Positions 45,085 through 53,813 of a DNA stretch of 64,000 nucleotides are shown here, one piece after another. The DNA is from Tistrella mobilis (lineage in GTDB: Bacteria; Pseudomonadota; Alphaproteobacteria; Tistrellales; Tistrellaceae). The position numbers were made by a program, and so were the translations under genes. The DNA lies in contig NZ_JBBIAB010000009.1 in assembly GCF_039634785.1 (NCBI RefSeq), positions 62,001 to 126,000 on the forward strand, read 5' to 3'. Position 1 is the first letter of the stretch. The number at the start of each line of letters is the position of its first letter. The notes under the pieces were generated by a model. It had not been told where the DNA came from and ran no database searches. It saw only the letters and a list, made by a program, of their open reading frames with translations.

Positions 45085-45693
45085 TCACGCCTCCGGTCCA
45101 GGGGCCGGCAGGCCGGCCACCGCGGCGATCGCGGCGGTGATGCCGTCATAGGCGGCGCAGCGGCAGAGATTGCCGCTCATATATTCGCGGATCTCGTCCA
45201 CCGACCCGGCATGGCCTTCGCTCAGGCAGGCGACCGCCGACAGGATCTGCCCCGGGGTGCAGTAGCCGCATTGCAGCGCGTCGTGGTCGATGAAGGCCTG
45301 CTGCATCGGATGCAACCTGCCATCGGGGCCGCGGAGCCCTTCGATGGTAGTGACGGGGCGGCCATCGGCCTGAACCGCCAGGGTCAGGCAGGCCAGCACC
45401 CGCCGGCCGTCGATCAGCACGGTGCAGGCGCCGCACTGGCCGTGATCGCAGCCCTTCTTGGTGCCGGTCAGGTCCAGATGTTCGCGCAGGGCATCGAGCA
45501 GGCTGGTCCGCGGATCCAGATCGAGCTGGTATCGTTCGCCATTGATCCGGAGCACCACAGGGCTGGCTCCATCCATCGCCGGTGGCGTAGCGGTCCGGGC
45601 GGCGGAGATGTGAACACCGATGCTGCCGGCTGCGGTGGCGGCCGCACCGGTCTTGAGAACGGTGCGGCGAGAGACGCCGTCGGACATGGTCAT
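45085..45693 (-). CDS. paoA: Aldehyde oxidoreductase 2Fe-2S subunit with Tat signal (PaoA-like)
   Basis: 202 residues from the ATG at 45693, preceded by AAGGAGG. A twin-arginine signal (S-R-R-T-V-L-K-T-G-A-A-A) marks export of the folded complex. Two 2Fe-2S clusters: K-G-C-D-H-G-Q-C-G-A-C-T near residue 82 with a later C, and C-G-Y-C-T-P-G with C-R-C in G-N-L-C-R-C-A-A near 180. PaoB and PaoC lack their own signals and would be carried along, as in Escherichia coli. Follows doxX by 14 nt. Confidence 0.94.
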   Translation of the reverse strand: MTMSDGVSRRTVLKTGAAATAAGSIGVHISAARTATPPAMDGASPVVLRINGERYQLDLDPRTSLLDALREHLDLTGTKKGCDHGQCGACTVLIDGRRVLACLTLAVQADGRPVTTIEGLRGPDGRLHPMQQAFIDHDALQCGYCTPGQILSAVACLSEGHAGSVDEIREYMSGNLCRCAAYDGITAAIAAVAGLPAPGPEA

Positions 45694-45707
45694 GATCGTC
45701 GCCTCCT

Positions 45708-46199
45708 TCAGATTTCCAGGCCGAGACGGCGGTCGAGGGAAAGGCGGCCACCGCCCGTGAAGGCAAAGAGAAGGGCGGTGAAGCCCAACATCACCGGGTA
45801 TTCGATGCCGCGATCGATCCAGGGCCAGGTCGGGCCGAGCGCTATGGAGATTGCGATCATCTCGATCGTGAACATGACGGCGATGAGCCGTGTGGCGAGG
45901 CCTGCGGCAAGGGCGAGGCCGCCAAAGGTCTCGAGCAAAGTGACCAGCATGGCCAGCTCTTCGGCGAATGGCAGGCCCAGCACGTTGCGGATCAGCCCCG
46001 TAGATCCGGCCATGGGGTCGGCCATGGATCCGTGCGAGGAGCCGAGCAGTTTGGGCAGCCCATGGGTGACCATGGTAAGGCCGAAGGCGATCCTGAGCGC
46101 CGCCCCGGCGAACGGTGTGCCCGTGGCATAGACCGGCCCGACAGCCGGCAGGATGAGGCGGGGCGCCGGCTGACGGCCCTGATGATCCGTGTGGGTCAT
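45708..46199 (-). CDS. DoxX-family membrane protein
   Basis: 163 residues with four hydrophobic segments. R-I-A-F-G-L-T-M-V-T-H-G-L-P-K-L near residue 32, G-L-P-F-A-E-E-L-A-M-L-V-T-L-L-E-T-F-G-G-L and a final T-G-G-G-R-L-S-L-D define DoxX/YphA-like proteins. In some organisms DoxX pairs with quinone-dependent oxidases; here it heads the paoABC operon, so it may pass electrons from the aldehyde enzyme to the membrane pool (inference). Divergent from a LysR gene. Confidence 0.9.
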   Translation of the reverse strand: MTHTDHQGRQPAPRLILPAVGPVYATGTPFAGAALRIAFGLTMVTHGLPKLLGSSHGSMADPMAGSTGLIRNVLGLPFAEELAMLVTLLETFGGLALAAGLATRLIAVMFTIEMIAISIALGPTWPWIDRGIEYPVMLGFTALLFAFTGGGRLSLDRRLGLEI

Positions 46200-46351
46200 G
46201 ACGTCGTCTCCGGAAAGGGGAAGATGCCGGCCTTGCGCGACCCGGCTCCCTATAGCCTAATTGTTTCAGGCGAGACGTCTGGACCCGGGATTTCGACAGA
46301 ACTATTCCGCCAGTCCGAACAATATCGTGCGCGAGCTGTAGGAAACCCCAC

Positions 46352-47314
46352 ATGGACCGCATCGACGTGATGAGGCTGTTCACCCGGATCGTGGAGCGGG
46401 GGAGCTTTGCGCAGGCGGCGCGCGACCTGCAGATTCCGCGGCCGACCGTGACCCATGCCATTCAGCAGCTGGAGGCGCGGCTGGGCACGCGGCTTCTGGA
46501 GCGGACCACACGACAAGTGGCGCCGACATTGGACGGTGTCGCCTATTTCGAGCAGTGCACCCGGCTGCTTGCGGATCTGGACGAGGTGGAAGGCGCCTTT
46601 CGCCATGCCCGGCCGGCGGGGCCGCTCAGGGTCGATGTCCAGGGCACGCTCGCGCGCTTCTTCGTCATGCCCGCGCTTCCGGAATTCCTGGCCCGCTATC
46701 CCGATATCAGCCTGCGCCTGGGCGAAGGGGAGCGGATGGTGGATCTTATCCAGGAGGGGGTCGACTGCGTGCTGCGCGCCTGGGATCTGGCCGACAGTTC
46801 ACTGACCGGCCGGCGCGTGGCCAGCCTGGAGGTGGTGACCGTCGCGAGCCCGGATTATCTGGCCCGCTTCGGCGAGCCGCGAAAGCTCGAGGATCTGGCG
46901 GGGCATCGCATGGTCGGCTACCTCGCCTCGGCGACGGGCACCGCCTATCCGCTGGAGTTCATGGTGGATGGCGTGCTTCGGACGGTCGACCTGCCCACCG
47001 GGCTGACCCTGACCGGGGCCGAACTCTACAATGCTGCGGCGCTGGCGGGTCTTGGTCTGGTCCAGCTGCCGCGCTACCGGTTCGAGCGCGACCTGACCGA
47101 GGGCCGGTTGCGGATCGTCCTGCCGGATCTGCCGCCGCCGCCGATGCCGGTCTGGGTGCTGTACCCGCAGAACCGCCACATGCCGCTGCGGGTGCGGGTC
47201 TTCGTCGACTGGCTGACCGAGGTCTTTGCCCGGGTGATGCGCGATGGCGGCGATGCCGCGGCGGCGGTCACACCCGCTTCTGCAGCCAGGCCTCTGCCCC
47301 GCGTCCCAGATTGA
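46352..47314 (+). CDS. LysR-family regulator next to aldehyde oxidase operon
   Basis: 320 residues. It starts M-D-R-I-D-V-M-R-L-F-T-R-I-V-E-R-G-S-F-A-Q-A-A-R-D-L, with I-P-R-P-T-V-T-H-A-I-Q-Q-L-E as recognition helix, typical of the DsdC/AaeR-like LysR group. It lies back to back with doxX-paoABC across 152 bp and is the obvious candidate regulator. The gap shows no strong perfect palindrome, only a loose TTCG...CGAA pair near 46294-46317. Its 3' end overlaps the convergent small gene by 47 bp. Confidence 0.9.
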   Translation: MDRIDVMRLFTRIVERGSFAQAARDLQIPRPTVTHAIQQLEARLGTRLLERTTRQVAPTLDGVAYFEQCTRLLADLDEVEGAFRHARPAGPLRVDVQGTLARFFVMPALPEFLARYPDISLRLGEGERMVDLIQEGVDCVLRAWDLADSSLTGRRVASLEVVTVASPDYLARFGEPRKLEDLAGHRMVGYLASATGTAYPLEFMVDGVLRTVDLPTGLTLTGAELYNAAALAGLGLVQLPRYRFERDLTEGRLRIVLPDLPPPPMPVWVLYPQNRHMPLRVRVFVDWLTEVFARVMRDGGDAAAAVTPASAARPLPRVPD

Positions 47315-47537
47315 GGGCGGCCAGATCCCCCTTCACCTCGACCACCATCAGCCGGTCGAGTTCGTCGTCCATATACTGGGCAAGCCAGCCGCGGACCATT
47401 TCGGCCGAGGCCTCGAGGTCGATCAGCCAGGCATCTTCCAGCGCATGGGCATGGGCCACCGAGGCGAGCGCCTTGTGCAGGCGGTCGTAGCTCTGCCCTT
47501 CGGCGCGGAGTTCATAGGTCACCAGATAGACGGCCAT
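47268..47537 (-). CDS. SinR-type small protein with Cas2-like fold
   Basis: 89 residues from the ATG at 47537; an ATG at 47567 would add ten residues without a better ribosome site. It runs M-A-V-Y-L-V-T-Y-E-L, then Y-D-R-L-H-K-A-L near residue 20, A-W-L-I-D-L-E-A-S-A-E-M-V-R and R-L-M-V-V-E-V-K-G-D-L-A, the order of strands seen in small proteins annotated SinR family or Cas2-like. No CRISPR repeats or cas1 are in the window, so it is not part of a CRISPR system here. Function unknown; nuclease activity is not implied. Confidence 0.68.
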   Translation of the reverse strand: MAVYLVTYELRAEGQSYDRLHKALASVAHAHALEDAWLIDLEASAEMVRGWLAQYMDDELDRLMVVEVKGDLAALNLGRGAEAWLQKRV

Positions 47538-47686
47538 CCGCGGATCGATCCCCTGTGGTGACGGCATCCATGCCGGGACGCGGTTCGTCCGGCGGTGCCG
47601 TTCCCCTTTCAGGTGATGTTCGCGGGCGACATGTCAAAGGGCAAGCCCTCGTCGACATGTCGGCCGGTCTGTCGATGTTCCGCCTC

Positions 47687-48415
47687 TCAACGTTCTTCGA
47701 TGCGATCCTCGATCGCGCGGCCCGAGAGCAGCCAGCCGCGGCGCAGATCCTCGATATGACGGGCCATCCAGGTCGAGGCCTCGTCGGCATCCCTGAGTTT
47801 CAGGGCGGCCACGATCGCCCGGTGGGCCTCGAGATTGCGGCGGGGGGCCTGCTTCACCTGTTTGCCGAGTTCGACATAGGGCCGGAACAGCAGCTGGCCG
47901 ATCGGCTCGCGCGACAGCATCAGCGCGCGGTTGCCCGAGAATTCGGCCAGCATGGTATGGAACTCGGTATCGACACCGTCGGTCGGCTCCCCCGCCGCCA
48001 CCAGATGGGCGGTGGCATCCAGGTTCACCTCCAGCGCGTCGATCTGTGCATCGGTGATCCGGGCGGCGGCGAGCGAGGCGGCGAGCGGTTCCAGAACCCG
48101 GGCGACCTCCCAGAGTTCCTTGAACTTCACGTCATGCATCAGCAGCGCGCGTTCCATCCGGGGCGAGATGTCCTCCTGCCCGGGGATGGCGATCACCAGC
48201 CGCTTGCGGCCCTCCCGCCGGAGCAGCCCTTCGCTTTCCAGCTGCCGGATCCCCTCGCGGATGGTGGAGCGGTTGACACCGAAACGGGTGGCGAGTTCGG
48301 TTTCGCTGGGCAATTGCTCGCCCGGCTTCAGCCGGCCGTCGACGATGAGGCGCTGGAGCTCCTTCGAGACGACCTGATAGGCCGGCGGGATCTTCAGTTT
48401 CGCGATCTCGAGCAT
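47687..48415 (-). CDS. GntR-family regulator with FCD domain
   Basis: 242 residues. Winged helix L-P-S-E-T-E-L-A-T-R-F-G-V-N-R-S-T-I-R-E-G-I-R-Q-L-E near residues 35-60, then the FCD helices with E-V-A-R-V-L-E-P and D-T-E-F-H-T-M-L-A. It is the last gene after a TRAP transporter in dctP-dctM-dctQ order and probably controls it. TCGGT-GTA-ACCGA (48453-48465) lies just upstream. A better FCD-type site, TTGTC-C-GACAA, is in the divergent promoter at 52.9 kb. Confidence 0.92.
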   Translation of the reverse strand: MLEIAKLKIPPAYQVVSKELQRLIVDGRLKPGEQLPSETELATRFGVNRSTIREGIRQLESEGLLRREGRKRLVIAIPGQEDISPRMERALLMHDVKFKELWEVARVLEPLAASLAAARITDAQIDALEVNLDATAHLVAAGEPTDGVDTEFHTMLAEFSGNRALMLSREPIGQLLFRPYVELGKQVKQAPRRNLEAHRAIVAALKLRDADEASTWMARHIEDLRRGWLLSGRAIEDRIEER

Positions 48416-48452
48416 GACGACCGTCCAGCATCCGGGGTGAAAACGCGCCGCA

Positions 48453-48465
48453 TCGGTGTAACCGA
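48453..48465. promoter_or_regulatory. Short dyad upstream of gntR
   Basis: TCGGT-GTA-ACCGA, a 5-3-5 inverted repeat 38 nt upstream of the gntR start, in the 111-bp gap after dctQ. Possible autoregulatory site. Confidence 0.35.
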
Positions 48466-48526
48466 ACCGCCGGGCGGGGGAAAGCCGTTCCGGTTCCGCA
48501 ATTTACCCATAAACCGTCCGGCGGGG

Positions 48527-49075
48527 CTATTGCCCGCCGGCGGTGGGGTCGGCCTCTGCCGCAGGCAGCGGCGTGCCGGTTGCGAAATGGCGGACATGCA
48601 GGGCGATCTGCCAGACCATCTCGATCGCCATCAACCCGAGCGCCAGCGGCACCATCATGATGAACGGCCAGACCGGAAAGAAATCCGATCCCAACTGCAT
48701 GGTCCGCCCGGTCCTGAGGCCGGTGGCCGCATACCGGGCGAGGTACCAGAACAGGAACAGGAAGATCGCAAGCTCCACCACCAGCATCAGGATGGCGACC
48801 GCCGATCCGGCCCGCCGGGGCAGGGCGGTCGCGATCACCTCCAGCCGGGGAAAGATCCCGTCACGATGGGCAAGCGGCAGGGCCCAGAACACCATCAGCG
48901 GAAACAGCATCCGTTCGATGATGTTGTAGGCGCCGGGCACGAGGTCGGTGTGCAGCGCGTAGCGGCCGAAAACGCTGAGCACGGTCAGGATCATCACCGC
49001 GAACAGACAGAGACCGGCGCCGATCGAGGCCAGCCCCCATTCGAAGCGGCCGAGCAGTCCGTGAAGTCTGGTCAT
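48527..49075 (-). CDS. TRAP transporter small permease (DctQ)
   Basis: 182 residues from the ATG at 49075, preceded by AGGTGAG; a GTG at 49084 overlapping dctM is possible. Four hydrophobic helices with the family motif V-L-S-V-F-G-R-Y-A near residue 36. It joins the DctM permease encoded just upstream. The order P-M-Q in this operon differs from P-Q-M at 5-8 kb and the two systems are not close copies, so they probably carry different substrates. Confidence 0.88.
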   Translation of the reverse strand: MTRLHGLLGRFEWGLASIGAGLCLFAVMILTVLSVFGRYALHTDLVPGAYNIIERMLFPLMVFWALPLAHRDGIFPRLEVIATALPRRAGSAVAILMLVVELAIFLFLFWYLARYAATGLRTGRTMQLGSDFFPVWPFIMMVPLALGLMAIEMVWQIALHVRHFATGTPLPAAEADPTAGGQ

Positions 49076-49080
49076 GGGTC

Positions 49081-50388
49081 TCACCTGAGGTTGCCGGGCA
49101 GCCAGGTGACGATCCCGGGGAAGAGGATCGTGGCGCCGATGACGATCACGGCCGAGGCGAGCGCGAATTTGCCGGCCGGGCGGAAGACTTCGGCCACCGG
49201 ATGACGTTGGGCCGCCGCGGCGGCATAGGCCGAAAGGCCGACCGGGGGCGTCAGCAGGCCGAGGGCGATCATGAAGCTGGCCAGCACGCCGAACCAGAGC
49301 AGGTCGATACCGGCGGCCTCCAGCATCGGCAGCACGATCGGCACGATCAGCAGGATCACCGCGGCGCTCTCCAGGATCATGCCGGCGACGAACAGCACCG
49401 CCATCAGCACCGCAACCAGCAGGCCGGGCGAGCCGACCAGCGGCTCGGCGAGCGCCAGCAGATCGCGGGGCAGGCGCGAGAAGGCGAGGAAGCGGGCAAA
49501 GATCTGGGCCCCGATCACGATCAGCATCAGCATGGCCGAGATCTTGACGCTGTCGGCCAATGCCGCCGCCAGATCGCGCCAGCCGATCCTGCGCATGAGG
49601 GTGAGGCCGACCAGGGCGGTGAAGGCGCCGACGGCACCGGCCTCACCCACGGTGATGATGCCGGTATAGATCCCGCCGAACACCACCAGCATCAGGGCCA
49701 TCATGAACAGCGAGGCCCCGAGCGCGCCCCGCTCCAGCTCGGACGGCTGATCGGGGCGGGCGCCGGGGGCGGCACCTTCCGGGCGCAGTTCCTCGAACAG
49801 CGCGAGGCAGCCGATATAGACCAGCATGCACAGCAGCCCGGGGCCGAGCAGACCGATGAACAGAGCGCCGATCGGCACCGAGGTGATGGCGCCGTAGATG
49901 ATCACGATCAGGCTGGGCGGAATGACCGCCGAGAGCGAACCCGCCACCGCCGCAAGGCCGATCGCGAAACGGCGGCTGTAGCCGACACGTTCCAGTTCCG
50001 GGGCCGAGAGGGTCGCGAGCGAGGCGGCGGAGGCGGCCCCCGAACCCGAGACCGCGCCCAGCAGCCCGCCGATCACCAGCGTGGCGACGCCGAGCGGAAA
50101 GCGCCGGTAGCCGGCCATGCGATGGCCGACGCGGAACAGGTCGAGCACCAGCCCGCCGCGGAGCAGCAGCTGTGCCATCAGCAGGTAGAGCGGGATGATC
50201 GACAGCGAATAGTTCGACGCCGTGTAGAACACGTCCTGGCCGAGCACGCCGTTCAGCACCCGCGGGCCGGTCCAGAGCAGGATGCCGACGATGCCGGTCC
50301 CCAGCAGGACCGTGGCGACATGCTGGCCGAGCAGCAGGAAAAAGACGAACCAGCCGGCGACGATCAGCAGGATGATGTCGTGGGACAT
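49081..50388 (-). CDS. TRAP transporter large permease (DctM)
   Basis: 435 residues from the ATG at 50388. About 12 helices, with A-V-S-G-S-G-A-A-S-A-A-S-L-A near residue 115, S-A-V-I-P-P-S-L-I-V-I near 150 and G-L-L-T-P-P-V-G-L-S-A near 385. A hydrophilic insert rich in Pro, Gly and Ala (about residues 225-245) separates the two halves. Sodium-driven uptake with the DctP encoded upstream. Confidence 0.92.
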   Translation of the reverse strand: MSHDIILLIVAGWFVFFLLLGQHVATVLLGTGIVGILLWTGPRVLNGVLGQDVFYTASNYSLSIIPLYLLMAQLLLRGGLVLDLFRVGHRMAGYRRFPLGVATLVIGGLLGAVSGSGAASAASLATLSAPELERVGYSRRFAIGLAAVAGSLSAVIPPSLIVIIYGAITSVPIGALFIGLLGPGLLCMLVYIGCLALFEELRPEGAAPGARPDQPSELERGALGASLFMMALMLVVFGGIYTGIITVGEAGAVGAFTALVGLTLMRRIGWRDLAAALADSVKISAMLMLIVIGAQIFARFLAFSRLPRDLLALAEPLVGSPGLLVAVLMAVLFVAGMILESAAVILLIVPIVLPMLEAAGIDLLWFGVLASFMIALGLLTPPVGLSAYAAAAAQRHPVAEVFRPAGKFALASAVIVIGATILFPGIVTWLPGNLR

Positions 50389-50490
50389 GGGATCCGGGCC
50401 TTGCACGAGACCTTCAGGCCCGCCGGTGTCGCCGGCGGGAGAGGGGAGGGGGAGGGCCGGACCCGCTAACGGGCCCGGCCGGCCAGCGGA

Positions 50491-51585
50491 TCAGGCCCCC
50501 TTTTCGAGATAGGCCGCCACACCTTCAGGCAGCTTGCCGCCCTGGTCCTGAACCAGCTTCGCCCAGAGGCGGGCGGTGGCGAGGCCCGGATGGCCGGCGG
50601 CCTCGGTCTGCTCCACCCAGCGCCGCCAGGTGGCGGTCGATGCGGTTTCGATCGCGGCCTTGAGATCGGGGGCGATGGTCGAGAGATCGGCGAAGGTCGA
50701 GCCCTTGGCGGCGGCCGCCTCGCGCACTTCGGTGTCCTGCGCCTCGATCAGCTCGGCATTGCGCAGCGCGATCTCGCGTGCAGTCTCGGCCCAGAGCTTC
50801 TGCTCGTCGGCGGAAAGCCTGGTCCAGCCGGTGTCCGAGATGGCGAGATAGCTGCCCCAATGGCCGACGGCGACGCCGGTGACGGTATAGGTCAGCACAT
50901 CCTGCAGCGAATAGGACCGCCAGTCGCCGATCGACAGGATCGTGCCTTCGACCGTGCCGCGCGACAGCGCTTCATAGGATGCCGAAGAGGGCATGGTGAC
51001 GGGCGTGGCGCCAAGCTCGCTCAGGAAGATGGTGTGCAGGGCGGAGCCGGCGCGGAGCGGCATGCCCTTCAGGTCGGCGGCCGATTTGGGCGTCTTGTTG
51101 GCGAAGCTGATCGCATAGGCCGCCGTGGTCCCGACCGGCCAGGCATGGATGCCCTTGGCGGCGATTTCGTAGTCGTAGAAGGTCTTGCCGTCGACCAGTT
51201 CGGTCTTGCTGTCCATCAGCGCCAGAAAGGCCTTGGTCTGGGTGACGGAGCTGGTGCCGACCGTCGGCAGCTGGGTGACGTCGGAGAGCGGGAAGGCGCC
51301 CTCGTGATAGGGGGCGAGCAGGGGGGCGGCCACGTCGATCGCACCACCCTGCAGTGCGTCGAGTTCACGGCCGACCGAGGTGAGTTCGCCGGCATAGAAG
51401 CGGGTGAAGGAGATATCGCCGTGGCTGCGCTCTTCGATCGCGTCGGCAAAGAGATCCATGTGCTTGCCGACCCAGAAATGCACCTGGGGCAGCGACGATG
51501 CCATGATCAGATCGGCGCCGGCCTGGGCACCGGTGGCGGCGACGGAGAGACAGCCGGCGAGGGCGGTCACGGCGAAGCGGTTCAT
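50491..51585 (-). CDS. TRAP transporter periplasmic binding protein (DctP family)
   Basis: 364 residues from the ATG at 51585 (GGGAGG upstream), with signal peptide ending near A-Q-A. The family arginine is in L-K-G-M-P-L-R-A-G-S near residue 178, with S-Y-E-A-L-S-R-G-T-V-E-G-T following. It belongs to a different DctP subgroup from the one at 5.1 kb, with more sequence between the two lobes. The ligand is probably a carboxylate; neighbouring acyl-CoA genes suggest a branched or aromatic acid (inference). Confidence 0.9.
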   Translation of the reverse strand: MNRFAVTALAGCLSVAATGAQAGADLIMASSLPQVHFWVGKHMDLFADAIEERSHGDISFTRFYAGELTSVGRELDALQGGAIDVAAPLLAPYHEGAFPLSDVTQLPTVGTSSVTQTKAFLALMDSKTELVDGKTFYDYEIAAKGIHAWPVGTTAAYAISFANKTPKSAADLKGMPLRAGSALHTIFLSELGATPVTMPSSASYEALSRGTVEGTILSIGDWRSYSLQDVLTYTVTGVAVGHWGSYLAISDTGWTRLSADEQKLWAETAREIALRNAELIEAQDTEVREAAAAKGSTFADLSTIAPDLKAAIETASTATWRRWVEQTEAAGHPGLATARLWAKLVQDQGGKLPEGVAAYLEKGA

Positions 51586-51666
51586 GGGCAGTCCTCCCTT
51601 GGCGTCCGGATCGTCAGGCGTCCGGATCTTCATCTGTCGGGTCGCCGGATGGCGGCGATGCGGCTG

Positions 51667-52704
51667 TCAGGCGGTGGCCTCTTCGATGAGGGCCACACCC
51701 CGGGCAGCCAGGGCCGGCGCCAGCCGGCCGACTTCGGCGGCGTCATCGGATGCCGCATTGCCCTGGCGGGCGCGGGCGGCGATGCCTTCGAAGATCACCG
51801 CATTGCGGAACAGGGCGAGCACCAGATGGAAGCGGGTGAGCGGGCCGGCCTGGCCCGAGGCTTGGAAATAGGCCCGGCAGAAGGCGTCCATCTCGGGCAG
51901 GCCCAGCGCTGCGCGGTCGAGCCCGGCGAGGCCCCGGCCATATTCGTCCGGCCGCATCATCCAGGTGTAGATGCAGCTGTGGGCGAGATCGGCGAGCGGG
52001 TGGCCCAGGGTCGACAGCTCCCAGTCGAGCACCGCCACGATGCGGGGCTCGGTCGGGTGGAACATCACATTGCCCAGGCGGAAATCGCCATGGACCAGGG
52101 TGGTGTGGTCATCCTCGGGCAGGTTGCGGGGCAGCCAGTCGATCAGCCGCTCCATCGCCGGATCGGCGGCGGTGGCCGAGAGCTGCCATTGCTTTGTCCA
52201 GCGCGCGATCTGGCGGGCGGCGAAACCGCCGCTGCGGCCGTAATCGCCAAGCCCGACCGCGGCGACATCGACCGCGTGGATGGCCGCGAGCATGCGGGCG
52301 AGGGCCTCGAAATAGGCCGCGCGGTCGCCGATCGGGATGTCGGGCAGGGCGTTGTCGTGCAGCACGCGGCCGTCCACCCGCTCCATCACATAGAACTGGG
52401 TGCCGATGACCGCCGGATCGTCGCAGAAATGGACCATGCGCGGCACCGCGACACCGGTATCGGCCAGCGCCGCCTGCACCCGGTATTCCCGATCGACCGC
52501 ATGGGCCGACGGCAGCAACGTGCCTGCCGGCCGCTTGCGCAGCACCAGACGCCGGCTGCCGGTGTCGAGGAAATAGGTCGGGTTGGACTGGCCGCCGCCA
52601 AGGCGGGTGAGGCTGACGGCGGGGCCGGCGCCGTCGACCCGTGCCGCCAGATAGGTGGCCAGGGCCTGTGCGTCGATGTCGGAAGGCGGGGTGATCATGG
52701 TCAT
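51667..52704 (-). CDS. APH-family phosphotransferase (ACAD10/11-like kinase)
   Basis: 345 residues from the ATG at 52704. Kinase-like fold with L-G-G-G-Q-S-N-P-T-Y near residue 37, lysine in L-V-L-R-K-R-P, catalytic L-V-H-G-D-F-R-L-G-N-V near 205 and D-W-E-L-S-T-L-G-H-P-L-A-D-L near 228. These aminoglycoside-kinase-like proteins stand beside acyl-CoA genes and, in the ACAD10/11 group, phosphorylate 4-hydroxy-acyl-CoAs. Divergence from an enoyl-CoA hydratase fits. Heads the operon ending with the FCD-GntR gene. Confidence 0.88.
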   Translation of the reverse strand: MTMITPPSDIDAQALATYLAARVDGAGPAVSLTRLGGGQSNPTYFLDTGSRRLVLRKRPAGTLLPSAHAVDREYRVQAALADTGVAVPRMVHFCDDPAVIGTQFYVMERVDGRVLHDNALPDIPIGDRAAYFEALARMLAAIHAVDVAAVGLGDYGRSGGFAARQIARWTKQWQLSATAADPAMERLIDWLPRNLPEDDHTTLVHGDFRLGNVMFHPTEPRIVAVLDWELSTLGHPLADLAHSCIYTWMMRPDEYGRGLAGLDRAALGLPEMDAFCRAYFQASGQAGPLTRFHLVLALFRNAVIFEGIAARARQGNAASDDAAEVGRLAPALAARGVALIEEATA

Positions 52705-52893
52705 GGGGGAAACGGGTCCGGACGTCGGCCGGACATGCCGGCGCTCATGCGGGAGCGGTTCCATCGCGGGCCTTGGGGGGCCTGAGCGAGGGACCATCTG
52801 GACGGAAGGTGTCGGAAGCGGCGTTGCGCCTGACCGGCGCGACATCCTCGTTGAACTATAGCTAGGAGGAGGGATATCCTTCTGTCAATCGGA

Positions 52894-52904
52894 TTGTCCG
52901 ACAA
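52894..52904. promoter_or_regulatory. FCD-GntR operator candidate in divergent promoter
   Basis: TTGTC-C-GACAA, a perfect 5-1-5 palindrome of the T-N-G-T-C-N-G-A-C-N-A form common for FCD-type GntR regulators. It lies 47 nt upstream of the enoyl-CoA hydratase start and 189 nt upstream of the kinase start. Confidence 0.6.
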
Positions 52905-52951
52905 ACAGACGAATCGAGGCCGCACAGAATCCGGCCCGAAGGAGGAAGCCC

Positions 52952-53800
52952 ATGGTCTTCGAGGACATCGCCTATGCGGTGGACGGCCCGGTCGCGACGA
53001 TCAGCTTCGCGCGTCCGGAGGTGATGAACGCGGCGCGGAACGAGACCCATCTGGAGCTGCAGGCCGCGCTGGATGCAGCCGATCGGGACGATGCCGTGCG
53101 TGCGGTGATCGTGACCGGTACCGGCCGGGCCTTCTGCGCCGGCACCGACATCTCGGACGGCTTTCGCCTGCCGGCCGGCGGCGATCCGGCGACGGGGGAG
53201 GGGGTGCCTGCGGATGTGGGCGGCGTGACCGTGCTGCGGCTGTTCCGGATGCGCAAGCCGGTGATCGCGGCGATCAACGGGGCCGCGGCGGGCTTCGGAG
53301 CCACGTTCACCCTGGCCATGGACATCCGGCTGGCGGCGGAAACGGCGAAGTTTGCTTTCCCCTTCACCCGGCGGGGCATTTGTGCCGAGAGCTGTTCCAG
53401 CTGGTTTCTGCCCCGGCTGGTGGGCATGCAGACCGCCCAGGACTGGATGCTGACCGGGCGAACCTTCCCGGCCTCTGAAGCCCTGGCGCGCGGGCTGGTC
53501 CATGAGCTTCTGGCCGCGGAAAACCTGTTGCCGCGGGCACGGGCGCTGGCGCTGGACATCGCGGAGAACTGCGCCCCGGTCTCGGTGGCGCTGAACCGCC
53601 AGCTGCTGTGGCGGATGATGGGGGCGGATCATCCTGAGATCGCGCACGCGCTGGAGAGCCGGGCGGTCGCGGCCCGGATGGCGAGCGACGATGTGCGCGA
53701 GGGCGTCGACAGCTTCAAGGAGCGCCGGGCGCCGCGCTTCGGCGACGGGCTGGCCGATGCGCCCTACATGACCGCCTGGTGGCCCGATCTCAAGGCGTAA
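52952..53800 (+). CDS. Enoyl-CoA hydratase/isomerase (crotonase fold)
   Basis: 282 residues. Oxyanion segments R-A-F-C-A-G-T-D-I-S near residue 65 and I-N-G-A-A-A-G-F-G-A-T near 108, with the active-site helix G-I-C-A-E-S-C-S-S-W-F-L-P-R near 145. Such enzymes hydrate enoyl-CoAs or act as isomerases or hydrolases; the exact reaction is open. AGGAGG precedes the ATG. Divergent from the kinase-TRAP operon with an FCD-GntR-like site between them. Confidence 0.9.
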   Translation: MVFEDIAYAVDGPVATISFARPEVMNAARNETHLELQAALDAADRDDAVRAVIVTGTGRAFCAGTDISDGFRLPAGGDPATGEGVPADVGGVTVLRLFRMRKPVIAAINGAAAGFGATFTLAMDIRLAAETAKFAFPFTRRGICAESCSSWFLPRLVGMQTAQDWMLTGRTFPASEALARGLVHELLAAENLLPRARALALDIAENCAPVSVALNRQLLWRMMGADHPEIAHALESRAVAARMASDDVREGVDSFKERRAPRFGDGLADAPYMTAWWPDLKA

Positions 53801-53813
53801 GGCTGCGGCGCCA

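Noticed and set aside
47268-47537. CRISPR-Cas involvement of the Cas2-like protein
   Set aside because: No cas1, no effector and no repeat-spacer array anywhere in the window.
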